DNA of 64,000 nt from Rhodospirillales bacterium (GCA_947466085.1 CANIEC010000007.1:1-64000), one strand, 5' to 3'. Positions 39,664-49,965 are shown, counted from the stretch's first letter. Numbers and translations: made by a program. Notes: generated from the sequence alone by a model not told the origin.

Positions 39664-42048
39664 TTACTCGGCCGCCGCGCGCTGGGCGCCCTGGATCGAC
39701 TGCCACACGTTGAGCGGGGTGGCCGGCATTTCGACATGCTTGACGCCGATCGGCGCCAGAGCGTTGTGAACCGCGTTCATCACGGCCGCGGGCGCCGCGA
39801 TGGCCCCCGCCTCGCCGCATCCCTTCACGCCCAGCGGATTGTGCGGGCACGGGGTGACCTTGTAGCCGAGCTTGAACGACGGGAAGTTGTCGGCACGCGG
39901 CATGGTGTAGTCCATGAACGAGCCGCTGAGCAGCTGGCCCGTCTGCTTGTCGTAGACGGCGCCCTCGAACAGCGCCTGGCCGACGCCCTGGACGATGCCG
40001 CCATGGACCTGGCCCTCGACGATCATCGGATTGATGATGTTGCCGAAATCGTCGACCGCGGTATGGGCGATGACCTCGACGATGCCGGTGTCCGGATCGA
40101 TCTCGACCTCGCAGATCTGCGTGCCGGCCGGATACACGAAGTTGGCCGGATCGTAGAAGGCATTCTCGTCCATGCCCGGCTCAATCTCGGCCAGAGGATA
40201 GTTGTGCGGCACGTAGGCGGCGAAGACCGCCTGGGCCAGCGGCACGTTCTTGTCCGTGCCCGCCACCTTGAAGGTGCCGTTCTCGAACACGACGTCGGCC
40301 ACGTCGGCTTCCATCAGATGGGCCGCGATCTTCTTGCCCTTGGCGATGATCTTGTCGGTCGCCTTCATGATCGCCGAGCCGCCGACGGCCAGCGAACGGC
40401 TGCCGTAGGTGCCCATGCCGAAGGGCGTGGTCGACGTATCGCCGTGGACCACCTCGATCTGGTCCATCGGAACGCCCAGCCGGTCGTGGACGAGCTGGGC
40501 GAAGGTGGTCTCATGCCCCTGCCCGTGGCTGTGCGAGCCGGTGATGACCTGCACGTTGCCCGTCGGGTTGAACTTGATCTGCGCCGACTCCCACTGGCCG
40601 ACGCCGCCGCCCAGCTGGCCGATCACCTGCGAGGGCGCCAGGCCGCAGGCCTCGATGTAGGACGAGAAGCCGATGCCGCGCAGCTTGCCGCGCGCCTTGG
40701 CCTCGGCCCGGCGGGCCTCGAAGCCCGGATAGTCGGCGATCTTCATCGCCTCGTCGATGATCGGCGGGTAGTTGCCCGAATCGTACTGCAGCGCCACCGG
40801 CGTCTGGTACGGGAAGGCCGTCGACGGGATGAAGTTCTTCCGGCGCAGCTCGGCCGGATCCATCTTCAGCTCGGCCGCCGCCTTGCTGACGATCGTCTCG
40901 ATGACGAAGGTCGCCTCGGGGCGTCCCGCGCCGCGATAGGCGTCGACCGGCGCCGTGTGGGTCACTGCCGCCTTCACGTTGGCGTAGATGAGCGGCGTCG
41001 TGTACTGGCCGGCCAGCAGCGTCGCATAGAGATAGGTCGGGACCGCCGTCGAGAAGGTCGACAGGTAGGCGCCCATGTTGGCGATCGTCTCGACTTTCAG
41101 GGCCAGGAACTTGCCCTCCTTGTCGAGAGCAAGTTCGGCATGGGTGACGTGGTCGCGGCCATGGCAGTCGGTCTGGAACGACTCGCTGCGCTCGGCCGTC
41201 CACTTGATCGGCCGTCCGACCCGCGAGGCCGCCCAGCACACCATCGTCTCGTCGGCATAGCAGAAGATCTTGCTGCCGAAGCCGCCGCCGACGTCGGGCG
41301 CGATGACCCGCAGCTTGTGCTCGGGGATGCCCAGCACGAAGGCCGACAGGATCAGCCGCAGCACATGCGGGTTCTGCGAGGTCGACCAGAGCGTATAGTT
41401 GCCGGTGCCCTTGTCGTATTCCGCCGCCGCCGCGCGCGGCTCCATGGCATTGGGGATCAGGCGGTTGTTGACGATGTCCATTTTGGTGACGTGCGCCGCC
41501 TTGGCGAACGCCGCCTCGACATCGGCCTTCACGCCGATCTCCCAGTCGTAGATCAGGTTGCCCGGCGCTTCCGGGTGGACCTGCGGGGCGCCCTTGTCGA
41601 ACGCCTTGGCGAGGTCGATGTTCGCCGGAAGCACCTCGTAGTCGACCTTGATCGCTTCGGCCGCGTCCCTCGCCTCGTCGTAGCTGTTGGCCACGACCAT
41701 GGCCACGGTGTCGCCGACGTAGCGGACGGTATCGACCGCCATCACGGGGTGCGGCGGCGCCTTGTGTGGCTCGCCGTGCTTGTCCTTGACCACCCAGCCG
41801 CAGATCAGGCCGCCCACCTTGGCGTCGACAAGATCCTTGCCGGTGAAGATGTTGACGACGCCAGGACTCTTCTCCGCTGCCGAAATGTCGATGCTCTTGA
41901 TCTTCGCATGGGCATGCGGCGAACGCAGGAAATACGCGTAGGTCGCCCGGGCGAGGGGCAGATCGTCGACATAGCGACCGGTTCCGGTCAGGAAGCGCTT
42001 GTCTTCCGTACGCAGAACGCGGGCGCCGATTCCGGTGGCGGAGGTCAT
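39664..42048 (-). CDS. coxL: Molybdenum hydroxylase large subunit, form II CoxL-like
   Basis: A 794-residue Mo-cofactor subunit of the xanthine oxidase family. The active-site loop reads AYRGAGR (around residue 370), which marks form II CoxL-like enzymes. True form I CO dehydrogenases carry AYxCSFR, so CO as the physiological substrate is doubtful. Other family blocks are the N-terminal [37 protein letters not shown] and the C-terminal [20 protein letters not shown], with a Glu expected to act as base. It lies 4 nt after coxS and 15 nt before coxM. Confidence 0.93.
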   Translation of the reverse strand: MTSATGIGARVLRTEDKRFLTGTGRYVDDLPLARATYAYFLRSPHAHAKIKSIDISAAEKSPGVVNIFTGKDLVDAKVGGLICGWVVKDKHGEPHKAPPHPVMAVDTVRYVGDTVAMVVANSYDEARDAAEAIKVDYEVLPANIDLAKAFDKGAPQVHPEAPGNLIYDWEIGVKADVEAAFAKAAHVTKMDIVNNRLIPNAMEPRAAAAEYDKGTGNYTLWSTSQNPHVLRLILSAFVLGIPEHKLRVIAPDVGGGFGSKIFCYADETMVCWAASRVGRPIKWTAERSESFQTDCHGRDHVTHAELALDKEGKFLALKVETIANMGAYLSTFSTAVPTYLYATLLAGQYTTPLIYANVKAAVTHTAPVDAYRGAGRPEATFVIETIVSKAAAELKMDPAELRRKNFIPSTAFPYQTPVALQYDSGNYPPIIDEAMKIADYPGFEARRAEAKARGKLRGIGFSSYIEACGLAPSQVIGQLGGGVGQWESAQIKFNPTGNVQVITGSHSHGQGHETTFAQLVHDRLGVPMDQIEVVHGDTSTTPFGMGTYGSRSLAVGGSAIMKATDKIIAKGKKIAAHLMEADVADVVFENGTFKVAGTDKNVPLAQAVFAAYVPHNYPLAEIEPGMDENAFYDPANFVYPAGTQICEVEIDPDTGIVEVIAHTAVDDFGNIINPMIVEGQVHGGIVQGVGQALFEGAVYDKQTGQLLSGSFMDYTMPRADNFPSFKLGYKVTPCPHNPLGVKGCGEAGAIAAPAAVMNAVHNALAPIGVKHVEMPATPLNVWQSIQGAQRAAAE

Positions 42049-42052
42049 GGGG

Positions 42053-42538
<486 letters not shown>

Positions 42539-42727
42539 CAGTCTATCTCCCCTGGCATGTTTTTGCGGTACGCCGCGCCTAGCGCTCGCCCGCGGAAGCA
42601 TTGGCCTGAATGTCGCAAGCCGCAGACCCGCCGGTCAAGGAATTTGCAATACGACGCTGGTAATCTCCCCCAAGAGGGGCCGCCTACGCTCGCGGCACCT
42701 CCTGCTATGGGTCACCTGTACCATGGT

Positions 42728-43747
42728 TCAGTTGACGTTACCGCGCCGCTGCTGGAATTCGCGGCGAGCTGCCTGCATAAGGTCGAACAGCTCCGCCGAC
42801 TTGCCGCCCATGCCGTTGACAAGCTCCATCTGCTTCGATTCGACCAGCTTGCGATAGGCGTCGCGTTGGGCCTGGTTCAGCTCGACGTATGTACCGCCCT
42901 TGGCCCTGAACTCCTTGACCTTTTCGGTGATCTCGTCATCCACCATTTTGCGCTGTTTGGCGATCGGCAGCATCCCATCGCGGATACCTTGCTGCTGTGC
43001 CGGCGTCAGCTTGTCCCATGCCGCCTTGTTCGCGACGACGAGCGCGGGATGGTGGAGGTGCCGGAGGTCGTAGTAGAAGGGCGCCGACTCGCGGGCCGGG
43101 GTCGTCACGTAGTACGGAAACGGCAGATCGGCCGCCACCACGAGGCTCTGCTGCAGCGCCGGGAAGAGTTCGGACAGCGGCATCTGGACCCCGTTGGCAC
43201 CCATGGCGCTCCAGAACATGCGCGACGCCGGAGTCGGTGCAACGCGGGCCTTGAGGCCTTTCAGTGATTCTGGCGTTGGGCACGCCGTCTTGCAGACGAC
43301 TCCATTCCAGCCAACCTCGCCGATCCCGACCGCCACGAGCCCCTTGGCCTCAAAGAGCCGTGTCATGTATTTCCAGACGGTCCCGTCGAGCACATAGTTG
43401 CGCTCGGCATCGTTGGCCCACAGAAAAGGAACGTTCGCCAGGGCCGCTTCCGGGAATCCAGCCGGTGAAATTCCGGCGAACGAGATGCTCGCCATCTGGA
43501 GCCTTCCACGGAGCACCTGCTGTGCAAGCTCCTGCTCGCTCGCGACGAACTGCCGTTCGACCTTCACGCCCGGAACCTTGTTCCAGTTCGCAACATTCTC
43601 CTCGAGGATGGTCAACAGGGAGCTGCCCGGTTGCGCCGCCGAGCCGACTTTCCAGGTCTCCTGTTGAGCCGAAGCGGGAACCGCGAATGCCGCGAGAGCC
43701 GCGCCCATCGTGGTGCCGACGACGAAACGCCTGAAGATACCAGTCAT
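42728..43747 (-). CDS. TRAP transporter substrate-binding protein (DctP family)
   Basis: A 339-residue periplasmic binding protein with a signal peptide (MTGIFRRFVVGTTMGAALAAFAVPASAQQ). It has the DctP features of a central Arg in GLKARVAPTPASR (expected to clamp a substrate carboxylate), LSELFPALQQSLVVA and the C-terminal helical lid. It is last in the dctQ-dctM-dctP order, 140 nt after dctM. The operon lies between the form II cox operon and coxG, so a substrate linked to the molybdenum hydroxylase is an inference. Two Cys at GVVCKTACPTP might form a disulfide. Confidence 0.93.
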   Translation of the reverse strand: MTGIFRRFVVGTTMGAALAAFAVPASAQQETWKVGSAAQPGSSLLTILEENVANWNKVPGVKVERQFVASEQELAQQVLRGRLQMASISFAGISPAGFPEAALANVPFLWANDAERNYVLDGTVWKYMTRLFEAKGLVAVGIGEVGWNGVVCKTACPTPESLKGLKARVAPTPASRMFWSAMGANGVQMPLSELFPALQQSLVVAADLPFPYYVTTPARESAPFYYDLRHLHHPALVVANKAAWDKLTPAQQQGIRDGMLPIAKQRKMVDDEITEKVKEFRAKGGTYVELNQAQRDAYRKLVESKQMELVNGMGGKSAELFDLMQAARREFQQRRGNVN

Positions 43748-43887
43748 GACCTTTGCCTCCTTGCTTTATTGATTGTTCCTACGCTTAAGCATCCTTCGCC
43801 CCCTGCTGAGACGTGCCGGAAAGTGAAGAATTCCAGTACTTTCACTTGTTGCCGAAAGCACAATTCAAGGATGTCCGACTGCTCTCC

Positions 43888-45249
43888 TCACCTGGCCAGG
43901 GAGAGAGACAATTCCGGAAAGGCGATGACCGCGACCAACCAGAGCAGCATCAGGATGACGAAAGGCACGACGGCCTTGCAGATCGTCCAGAAGCTTTCCT
44001 TGAATGCCGCCATTGCCACGATCAGATTGAGACCCACGGGCGGAGTCAGATAGCCGATCTCCAGATTGGCAGTCATGATGATGCCGAAGTGGATCGGGTC
44101 GTAGCCGACCGAGGTCGCAAGCGGCAGAAGCAGCGGCGAAAAAACGATGATCGCCGACCCCGCGTCCATCAAGCAGCCGACGACGAGCAGCAGCAGGTTG
44201 ATGCCGATCATCATCGTAGCCTTGTCGGTAACGTGTGCCTTGACGAAGTTCACCCACCCCGCGGCGACGCCTTCATAGTCCAGGACCGTGTTGAGACTGG
44301 CCGCGATGGCGAGGAGCGGAAGAAGCGTGCCGAGCAAGCCGACCGTCTCGGTGAGAACCTTGCCGTAGTCAGGCAGCTTCATGTCGCGATGAATGAACGT
44401 CTCGACCACGAGGGCATAGAGCACCGACACAGCCGCGGCCTCGGTCGGTGAAAAGTATCCGGAGTAGATTCCACCGAGCAGGATGACCGGGAGCATAATC
44501 GCCCAGATGCCCTGGCGGAGCGCCGTCCAGATGCGCCCCGGATCCCACGACTTCGTCGGCATGCGGCGGTTTACGGCGTAGGAATAGATCGCGAACACGA
44601 GCGTGAGCAGAAGGCCCGGGCCGATGCCGGCCTTGAACATCTCGGTGATGGACGCTTCGGTCATGATGCCGAAGAGGATCATCGGAATGGACGGCGGGAT
44701 CATGATCCCGAGCGTGCCCGCCGAAGCAATCAGCCCCAGCGAAAATGGCTTGCTGTAACCGGCACTGATCATCGCAGGATACATGATCGACCCGATGGCA
44801 AGCATCGTGACGATCGAAGATCCGGAAATTGCCGCGAACACCGCGCATCCGAGAACCGCCGCGACACCCATGCCCCCGGGAATGGGCGCCGTCAGTTCCA
44901 TCATGACATTGATCAGCCGCTGGGCGATCGACCCTCGGGTCATGATCGCGCCGGCGACGATGAACATCGGAATGGACAGCAAGACCTCGCGATTCACGAC
45001 GAACCACATGTCCTGCAGCAGGAATTCGACGCCACTGTTTGTCGCGAAGTAGGCGTGGGTATAGGCGGCGATGACCGCAAGGATCAGCACGACTGGCTGG
45101 CGCAGCACCAGAAGGCCGACAACCATCACCAGGAAGAACAGAACCTTCGGCCCCGGCATCAAGCCGAACAGACCAAGCAACCCGAAGACCGCGACGACAA
45201 TGCCGAGACTCCAGTAAAGCGGGCTGCGGCGTCGAATGACTGCGTCCAT
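43888..45249 (-). CDS. TRAP transporter large permease (DctM family)
   Basis: A 453-residue 12-13-segment membrane protein that couples solute uptake to the Na+ gradient. It starts at the ATG at 45249 (MDAVIRRRSPLYWS). The longer frame reading is a dctQ shadow. Family blocks: MFIVAGAIMTRGSIAQRLIN, AISGSSIVTMLAIGSIMYPAM, GTLGIMIPPSIPMILFG and the C-terminal NLEIGYLTPPVGLNLIVA. Its start overlaps the dctQ stop by 1 nt. Confidence 0.95.
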   Translation of the reverse strand: MDAVIRRRSPLYWSLGIVVAVFGLLGLFGLMPGPKVLFFLVMVVGLLVLRQPVVLILAVIAAYTHAYFATNSGVEFLLQDMWFVVNREVLLSIPMFIVAGAIMTRGSIAQRLINVMMELTAPIPGGMGVAAVLGCAVFAAISGSSIVTMLAIGSIMYPAMISAGYSKPFSLGLIASAGTLGIMIPPSIPMILFGIMTEASITEMFKAGIGPGLLLTLVFAIYSYAVNRRMPTKSWDPGRIWTALRQGIWAIMLPVILLGGIYSGYFSPTEAAAVSVLYALVVETFIHRDMKLPDYGKVLTETVGLLGTLLPLLAIAASLNTVLDYEGVAAGWVNFVKAHVTDKATMMIGINLLLLVVGCLMDAGSAIIVFSPLLLPLATSVGYDPIHFGIIMTANLEIGYLTPPVGLNLIVAMAAFKESFWTICKAVVPFVILMLLWLVAVIAFPELSLSLAR

Positions 45250-45749
45250 CACTCGTGGTCCTTCTCGATGGGGCGGATGGCAGGGAACGCGGCGTAGAGC
45301 GCGTAACGCACCGCCGACACCAGGAAGAGATAGGGGACGGCAAGCTGGATCGGCCAAACCGGGATTTCGAGCACCATGTCGGTCTCGCCCAGCCTGATCG
45401 AGCTCTCGACAAACTCGAGCGCATAGATGCCGAAGAACAGGCAGATGCCGGACGAGACGATGTCGCCGAGACGCGCCATCGTCGGATGCCATGTCGGAGG
45501 GAAAAGCCGGTCGACGGCTTGCACGCGAAGGTGCCCGCCGGAATGAACCACCACCGCGAAACCCAGCAACCCGGCCACTGCCGTGCAGAACACGGCAAAC
45601 TTCTGCGCTCCGAAAATGCCGTTGCCGAACAACTCGCGCGCAACGATGTCTGAGATCAACGCGGCCGCAACGAGGACGAAGGCCGTACACGCGACGAAAA
45701 TCTCAAGGCCGTAAACCCGGTCAAGGGTTCGGCGAGCCACACTTTCCAT
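45249..45749 (-). CDS. TRAP transporter small permease (DctQ family)
   Basis: A 166-residue inner-membrane protein with four hydrophobic segments (about 16-36, 50-70, 90-115 and 130-152). It has the DctQ motif RELFGNGIFGAQKFAVF in the first loop and HSGGHLRVQAVDRLF in the middle. It is the first gene of the TRAP operon, and dctM overlaps its stop by 1 nt. The 329-nt region upstream holds a candidate palindromic operator. Confidence 0.92.
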   Translation of the reverse strand: MESVARRTLDRVYGLEIFVACTAFVLVAAALISDIVARELFGNGIFGAQKFAVFCTAVAGLLGFAVVVHSGGHLRVQAVDRLFPPTWHPTMARLGDIVSSGICLFFGIYALEFVESSIRLGETDMVLEIPVWPIQLAVPYLFLVSAVRYALYAAFPAIRPIEKDHE

Positions 45750-46078
45750 CCCTGCCTCGACGTTTCTTATAGAGTTGAAGAAACAGGTAGGATCGTCATG
45801 TCGTCAGTTCAATGCAGGCATGAGAAAATAATTGGGCGGAAAAACTCCCAGTTCTCGGGCATCACATAACGACACTTTTATTATGTAAATTTGAAACAGA
45901 GTAGAGCGACGGTAGGGCCTTCCGCACCCCTCCGGTGTCCCCTGTCGCGATTGGCGACGTCAGTGTCCGTGACGGGAATGATGGCGCGACTGCGCCCTGG
46001 CTGGCGTGACCCACCGTGGCGCCGACGCGCGTGAGCCCTCACAGCGCGGCGGCGGGAGTCTCAAGCTGCCGTCGTGAG
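45750..46078. other. Intergenic region upstream of the TRAP operon
   Basis: 329 nt without a convincing gene. The part next to dctQ is AT-richer and carries an inverted repeat ACATAA-N11-TTATGT at 45864-45886, a candidate regulator site about 120 nt before dctQ. The 45900-46078 part is GC-rich, with no clear hairpin terminator for the small ORF/coxG unit on the other side. No RNA gene was recognised. Confidence 0.5.
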
Positions 46079-46216
46079 TTACGGACGGCTCGCCAGAAAG
46101 ACAAGGATCAGGACCGCGGCGCCGACGCCGATGACGGTCCAGTGACGATAGCCGCGCTGCGCTGCAGCAGACGGCGCGGACGGTGGCGGATTTCCCGCCG
46201 GATCCGGCGACGCCAT
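46079..46216 (-). CDS. 45-residue single-pass membrane peptide downstream of coxG
   Basis: ATG at 46216 to TAA at 46079 encodes 45 residues. A Pro/Ala-rich polar N-terminus (MASPDPAGNPPPSAPSAAAQ) and a short basic/aromatic patch (RGYRHW) precede one clear membrane segment (TVIGVGAAVLILVFLASRP). Its start lies 2 nt after the coxG stop (TGA-CG-ATG), so it is very likely co-translated with coxG. CoxG proteins in other organisms often carry a C-terminal membrane anchor. This peptide could supply that as a separate chain, which is an inference. No family is recognised. Confidence 0.65.
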   Translation of the reverse strand: MASPDPAGNPPPSAPSAAAQRGYRHWTVIGVGAAVLILVFLASRP

Positions 46217-46218
46217 CG

Positions 46219-46683
46219 TCACGAAGCGGCTGCGACGGGCGGCGGCGCGCCGACGCTCTGGGCGAACTTGCCGAAGAACTGATCGGCCAGCTTCTTCGCC
46301 GTGCCGGTGATCAGGCGGGCGCCGACCTGGGCGATCTTGCCGCCGACCTGGGCATCGACCTCGTATTTCAGGATCGTGTCGCCGCCATCCTCCGTGAGGA
46401 CCACGACAGCGCCACCCTTGGCGAAACCCGCGACGCCGCCCTGCCCTTCGCCGGAGATCCGGTAGCCGTTCGGCGGATCGATGTCGGAAAGCGTGACCTT
46501 GCCCGAGAAAGCCGCGCTCACCGGGCCGATGCGCAGCCGCACCTTGGCCGTCATCTCGGTGGGAGAAAGCATCTCCAGAGATTCGCAGCCCGGAATGCAG
46601 GCCTGCAGAATGGCCTGGTCGTTCAGTGCCGCGAAGACCTTCTCCCGCGACGCCGCAATCCTGTATTCACCCTTGATTTCCAT
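46219..46683 (-). CDS. coxG: CoxG-like SRPBCC-fold protein
   Basis: A 154-residue carbon monoxide dehydrogenase subunit G family protein. The N-terminus MEIKGEYRIAASREKVFAAL and the middle CIPGCESLEMLSPTEM are diagnostic, and the C-terminal GARLITGTAKKLADQFFGKF is present. It ends in a short Pro/Ala tail with no membrane helix; the next ORF encodes one. CoxG in other bacteria recruits CO dehydrogenase to the membrane. Here it is separated from coxSLM by the 3-kb TRAP operon, all on the same strand. Confidence 0.93.
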   Translation of the reverse strand: MEIKGEYRIAASREKVFAALNDQAILQACIPGCESLEMLSPTEMTAKVRLRIGPVSAAFSGKVTLSDIDPPNGYRISGEGQGGVAGFAKGGAVVVLTEDGGDTILKYEVDAQVGGKIAQVGARLITGTAKKLADQFFGKFAQSVGAPPPVAAAS

Positions 46684-46705
46684 GTCGTAACTCCCGGCTC
46701 AGCGC

Positions 46706-48637
46706 CTACCATTTGTTCGTATAGGAGTCCGGCGGCAGTTCTGCCAGTGGCTCGCGTACCGACAGGTAGATGGTGGCGGCATAGGGAACGGCCATCAGCA
46801 GCGCCAGGAACGCGAACCAGTTGGCCTGGGTGTTCCAGAACAGGGTCCGGATGACCCAGCGGCCGCCATCGGCCGAGACGAATCCGCCGGCACCGCCATC
46901 GTGCAACTTGATGGCGCCCTCGGTGACGACCAGCACGATCGCCCAGAAGACCAGCATCGAGACCAGCACGATCTCGGGCAGGACCGGCCCGAAGCGGCTC
47001 AGGCGGCGGTCCATGCGCACGAAGCCGCGACTGCCGTCGTAGCCCAGCAGTCGGCCGAACGAGAGCGCCCGGGCAAAGCGATGGTCGCGCACCACCGGCT
47101 CGGCGCGCAGGATGGTGATGGTCTTCCACAGCATCAGCACGAGGCTCGGGATCACGAAGCTCCAGATCGGGAAATCGCGGTAGCGGCCGTCGATGGCGAT
47201 CTGCCGGAACCAGTCGCCGATCCGGATCACCCCGTCGTACCAGTCGATGCTGATGACGATCAGGTAGAAGATGCAGAGGACCGTCAGCACGAGGTAGAGC
47301 ACCTGCGCCAGCAGGTCGACCCGCCGCAGGATGCGGTAGCGCGGCAACTCACGCCATGCCCGCCAGGAGTCGCGGACCCGCGCGCCGTAGAGCGACGGGT
47401 CGGCCATCTGGCCGGTCAGGCTGTCGGAAATGCCGCGCAGCAGCGCGTAGCTGAACAGGGCCAGCAGGATGCCCCAGAAGGCAATGCCCAGCGTGCGCTC
47501 GAAATAGAAGTTGCGCGACAGGTCGATCCAGGTGGTCTGCACGTAGCAGGTCGCCACGAGCTGGGCGAACAGGGCGAAGATGAAAATGCCCTTCCAGGTG
47601 CCCGCCTTGCGCTGGGTCGAATAGGCCAGCAGCAGCAACGCGCCGGCGATCGTCGAAATGGTGAACAGGATCTGCCAGTGCGGCTCCGCCCTCACCGGCT
47701 TGCCGAGTTCGAACTTGTCGTGGCGCTGGGCGTCGAGCAGGCCCCAGGCGGCGCCGACGGTCCCTTCCTGACGGGCCTTCCAGTACTGGTCGAACGCCTC
47801 GATGACGTTGTAGTCGAACCCTTCCCGCTCCGCGGCGCCGCGGAAGATCGAGAAGTACTTGACCTGCTCGACCCGGCCCGGCCGGGCATCGGAGCGCATG
47901 CGGCCGTCGCTCGGCCAGCCGGTCTCGCCGATCACGATCTTCTTGCCGGGAAAGCGGGCCTGGACCTTCTTGTAGATGTCCACGAGGTGCTTCTCGATGG
48001 CGAGCTTGCCGTCGGCTTCCGTGCGATCCACTCCGATCGGCTCATCCTCCCAGTAGGGCAGGATGTGGATGGTGATGAAATCGACCTCGTCGGCCAGCGA
48101 CGGGTTGCGCAGCCAGAATTCCCAGACGTCGGCGTAGGTGACCGGCTGGGTGACGCGCTGCTTAACCTGCCGGATGTAGCGGCGCAGCTCGTTGGCCGTC
48201 AGGTCCTTGCGCAGCAGGACCTCGTTGCCGACGATCACCCGCTCGACCGTGTCCTTGTACTTGTTGGCATGGTCGATCAGCAGGTTGATCTGCTCGAGGT
48301 TTTCCTTGTCGTTGTCGTTCAGCCAGGCGCCGTGCCAGACCTTGAGCCCGTACTTGCCGGCGCGCTGCGGCACCGTCTCGAGGTTCTCGCCCGAAGAATA
48401 GGTCCTGACCGCCTTGACCTTGCCCTGCAGGCGCTTGAGATCGGCCTCGATCTGGTCGGGCGTCGGGAAGGTCCGCGTCAGCGGGCTCTGGCCCGGCCGG
48501 TAGGGAGCGAAGGAGACGCTCTGGAGAGGCGCGGCGTTCCAGCCGGCGACATCGACCGGCCGGTTCGGAACCCACCACCACAGGAAATTGAGAGCCGCCA
48601 CGGCCGCGAAAGCCAGCAGCGCCACGAGTGCACGCAT
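46706..48637 (-). CDS. GH17-like beta-glucanase/transglucosylase with multiple membrane segments
   Basis: A 643-residue protein. From the ATG at 48637 it has an N-terminal membrane segment (about 3-22), then a family-17 glycoside hydrolase barrel (about 30-310). The candidate acid/base Glu is in VIVGNEVLLRK and the nucleophile Glu in IVIGETGWPSDG. Eight or so membrane segments follow in the C-terminal half. Such fusions are known or suspected to process cyclic or linear beta-(1,3)/(1,6)-glucans in alphaproteobacteria (NdvC-like). The barrel should face the periplasm. It is 22 nt upstream of coxG on the same strand, but a functional link is doubtful. Confidence 0.85.
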   Translation of the reverse strand: MRALVALLAFAAVAALNFLWWWVPNRPVDVAGWNAAPLQSVSFAPYRPGQSPLTRTFPTPDQIEADLKRLQGKVKAVRTYSSGENLETVPQRAGKYGLKVWHGAWLNDNDKENLEQINLLIDHANKYKDTVERVIVGNEVLLRKDLTANELRRYIRQVKQRVTQPVTYADVWEFWLRNPSLADEVDFITIHILPYWEDEPIGVDRTEADGKLAIEKHLVDIYKKVQARFPGKKIVIGETGWPSDGRMRSDARPGRVEQVKYFSIFRGAAEREGFDYNVIEAFDQYWKARQEGTVGAAWGLLDAQRHDKFELGKPVRAEPHWQILFTISTIAGALLLLAYSTQRKAGTWKGIFIFALFAQLVATCYVQTTWIDLSRNFYFERTLGIAFWGILLALFSYALLRGISDSLTGQMADPSLYGARVRDSWRAWRELPRYRILRRVDLLAQVLYLVLTVLCIFYLIVISIDWYDGVIRIGDWFRQIAIDGRYRDFPIWSFVIPSLVLMLWKTITILRAEPVVRDHRFARALSFGRLLGYDGSRGFVRMDRRLSRFGPVLPEIVLVSMLVFWAIVLVVTEGAIKLHDGGAGGFVSADGGRWVIRTLFWNTQANWFAFLALLMAVPYAATIYLSVREPLAELPPDSYTNKW

Positions 48638-48700
48638 GGAAAGGCTTGTAGCAGGATCGCCGAACGGAGGTATGGCTTTTCGAGGGCTTGTCCCCAAAAG

Positions 48701-49846
48701 CTAGAGGGGCCCGCGCTGCAGCCCGGCGATGGCCTGGCGCACGACCTGGTGGCCACGGAACAGCACGGCCTCCTTCCAGTCGTCGGTCTCGGGGTAGAAC
48801 TGGCGGCGCATCGCCTTGCGCACGGCCTCGGCTTCCTTGCCCAGCGGGTCGCCGTATTTGTGCAGCCAGTGATCGGCCCGGAACGCCTTCTGGCCGCTCT
48901 CGCGATCGAAGGTGCCGTATTCCAGGGTGCACATGGTGAGCCGGGTCTGCGGCTCCGTCAGCACACGGTTCAGCCCGTAATGGCCGAGCCCGTCGCGGGC
49001 CTGGGAGGCCGTCTGGCCCCGCTTCGATTCCGTGACCGACTCGCCCCAGAAGCTCCGCACCCGGCGCGACCCGCCGGTGCCGATGTCGTAGTGCGTGATC
49101 GGCTCGCCATAGCCGTAGGGGCCGAGGCCGGTATGGAAGTCGACCACGGCCACGTCCTCACGGCCCTTCAGGTAGCGGTCGACGATGGCGTGCAGCGTGC
49201 GGTTCGACCAGGACGGACCGCCGCCGCCGAAGAACATGCCGTCGGCATGGCTGTACTGGCCGCCCGAGACGGCGCGGAAGAATTCGACGTCGCCGACCTT
49301 CCGGCGAAAGGCCGCCAGCCTTGCATCGGCCGCCGCCCGTCCCGCCTCGCTGAAATCCGCCGGGACGAGATCGTCGGCGATCTCGAGATAGCCTTCGTTC
49401 ACCGGGTAAGGCTTGGAATGGTCGACATAGTTGCGGTTGAGGTCGTTGCCCTCCTCCGTCACGCGCCGCGTCCAGGCGAAGCCGTAGGGGTTGATGGCGT
49501 GCACGACCAGCGCCGCGGTGTCCCTGGGCAGCCCCGACGCGCCGACGCCGGCCAGCCAGTCGACCTGGAAGCCCGAGCCGCAATAGCCCTCGACCCCATG
49601 GGTGGACGAGATCGTGACCATCACCTTCGAGGCGTCCGTGGGCCCGACCCAGGCGACGTCGGTCGACAGCGCCTCGCCCTTCGGTCCCTTGGTGGGGTTG
49701 TCGTAGCGGAAGGTCTGGGCGCCCGCGAGCCGGGCGGCGGCCAGGAACTTGTCGCGCGCCTCGCTGTAGTCGGCGGCGAAGGAGGCAATGTTGTTCATGG
49801 TCGACGATACCTCGTCCAAAGCTTCACACATATCAAAAGACGCCAT
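48701..49846 (-). CDS. DUF2817 / M14-like metallopeptidase family protein
   Basis: A 381-residue protein related to M14 carboxypeptidases. The zinc-site residues are H83 and E86 (SSTHGVEGYCG) and a later His in DFHTGLGPYG. NDLNRNY and TLEYGTF (a putative catalytic Glu) are also present. I chose the ATG at 49846 because GGGAGGAG lies 4 nt upstream. A longer and a shorter start exist. No signal peptide, so it is cytoplasmic. It lies downstream of the relic leader of the toxin locus and 64 nt upstream of the GH17 gene. The substrate is unknown. Confidence 0.85.
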   Translation of the reverse strand: MASFDMCEALDEVSSTMNNIASFAADYSEARDKFLAAARLAGAQTFRYDNPTKGPKGEALSTDVAWVGPTDASKVMVTISSTHGVEGYCGSGFQVDWLAGVGASGLPRDTAALVVHAINPYGFAWTRRVTEEGNDLNRNYVDHSKPYPVNEGYLEIADDLVPADFSEAGRAAADARLAAFRRKVGDVEFFRAVSGGQYSHADGMFFGGGGPSWSNRTLHAIVDRYLKGREDVAVVDFHTGLGPYGYGEPITHYDIGTGGSRRVRSFWGESVTESKRGQTASQARDGLGHYGLNRVLTEPQTRLTMCTLEYGTFDRESGQKAFRADHWLHKYGDPLGKEAEAVRKAMRRQFYPETDDWKEAVLFRGHQVVRQAIAGLQRGPL

Positions 49847-49896
49847 CAGACTCCTCCCGGTTGTTTGGGAAGGAGACATGGCGAACACATACCAAA

Positions 49897-49965
49897 TTAG
49901 CCAAGTTTATGGGTTGAAATCGATGGGCCTGAGCATGACGTTCCGGAAGACTGGAGGCTTGTCAT
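49897..49965 (-). pseudogene. Relic 5-prime end of a toxin-type gene (22 codons)
   Basis: On the minus strand, the sequence just upstream of and including this ATG nearly repeats the leader, Shine-Dalgarno (ACGGAGACGAAC) and first codons of the toxin gene at 53287. After MTSLQSSGTSC the frame stops at 49897. It looks like the remaining front end of a second module or a recombination scar. It is not expected to encode a working product, but its promoter part may now serve the DUF2817 gene 51 nt downstream. Confidence 0.5.

Noticed and set aside
46901-49900. 999-codon open frame on the plus strand
   Set aside because: Shadow of the GH17-like and DUF2817 genes, which have clear motifs on the minus strand.
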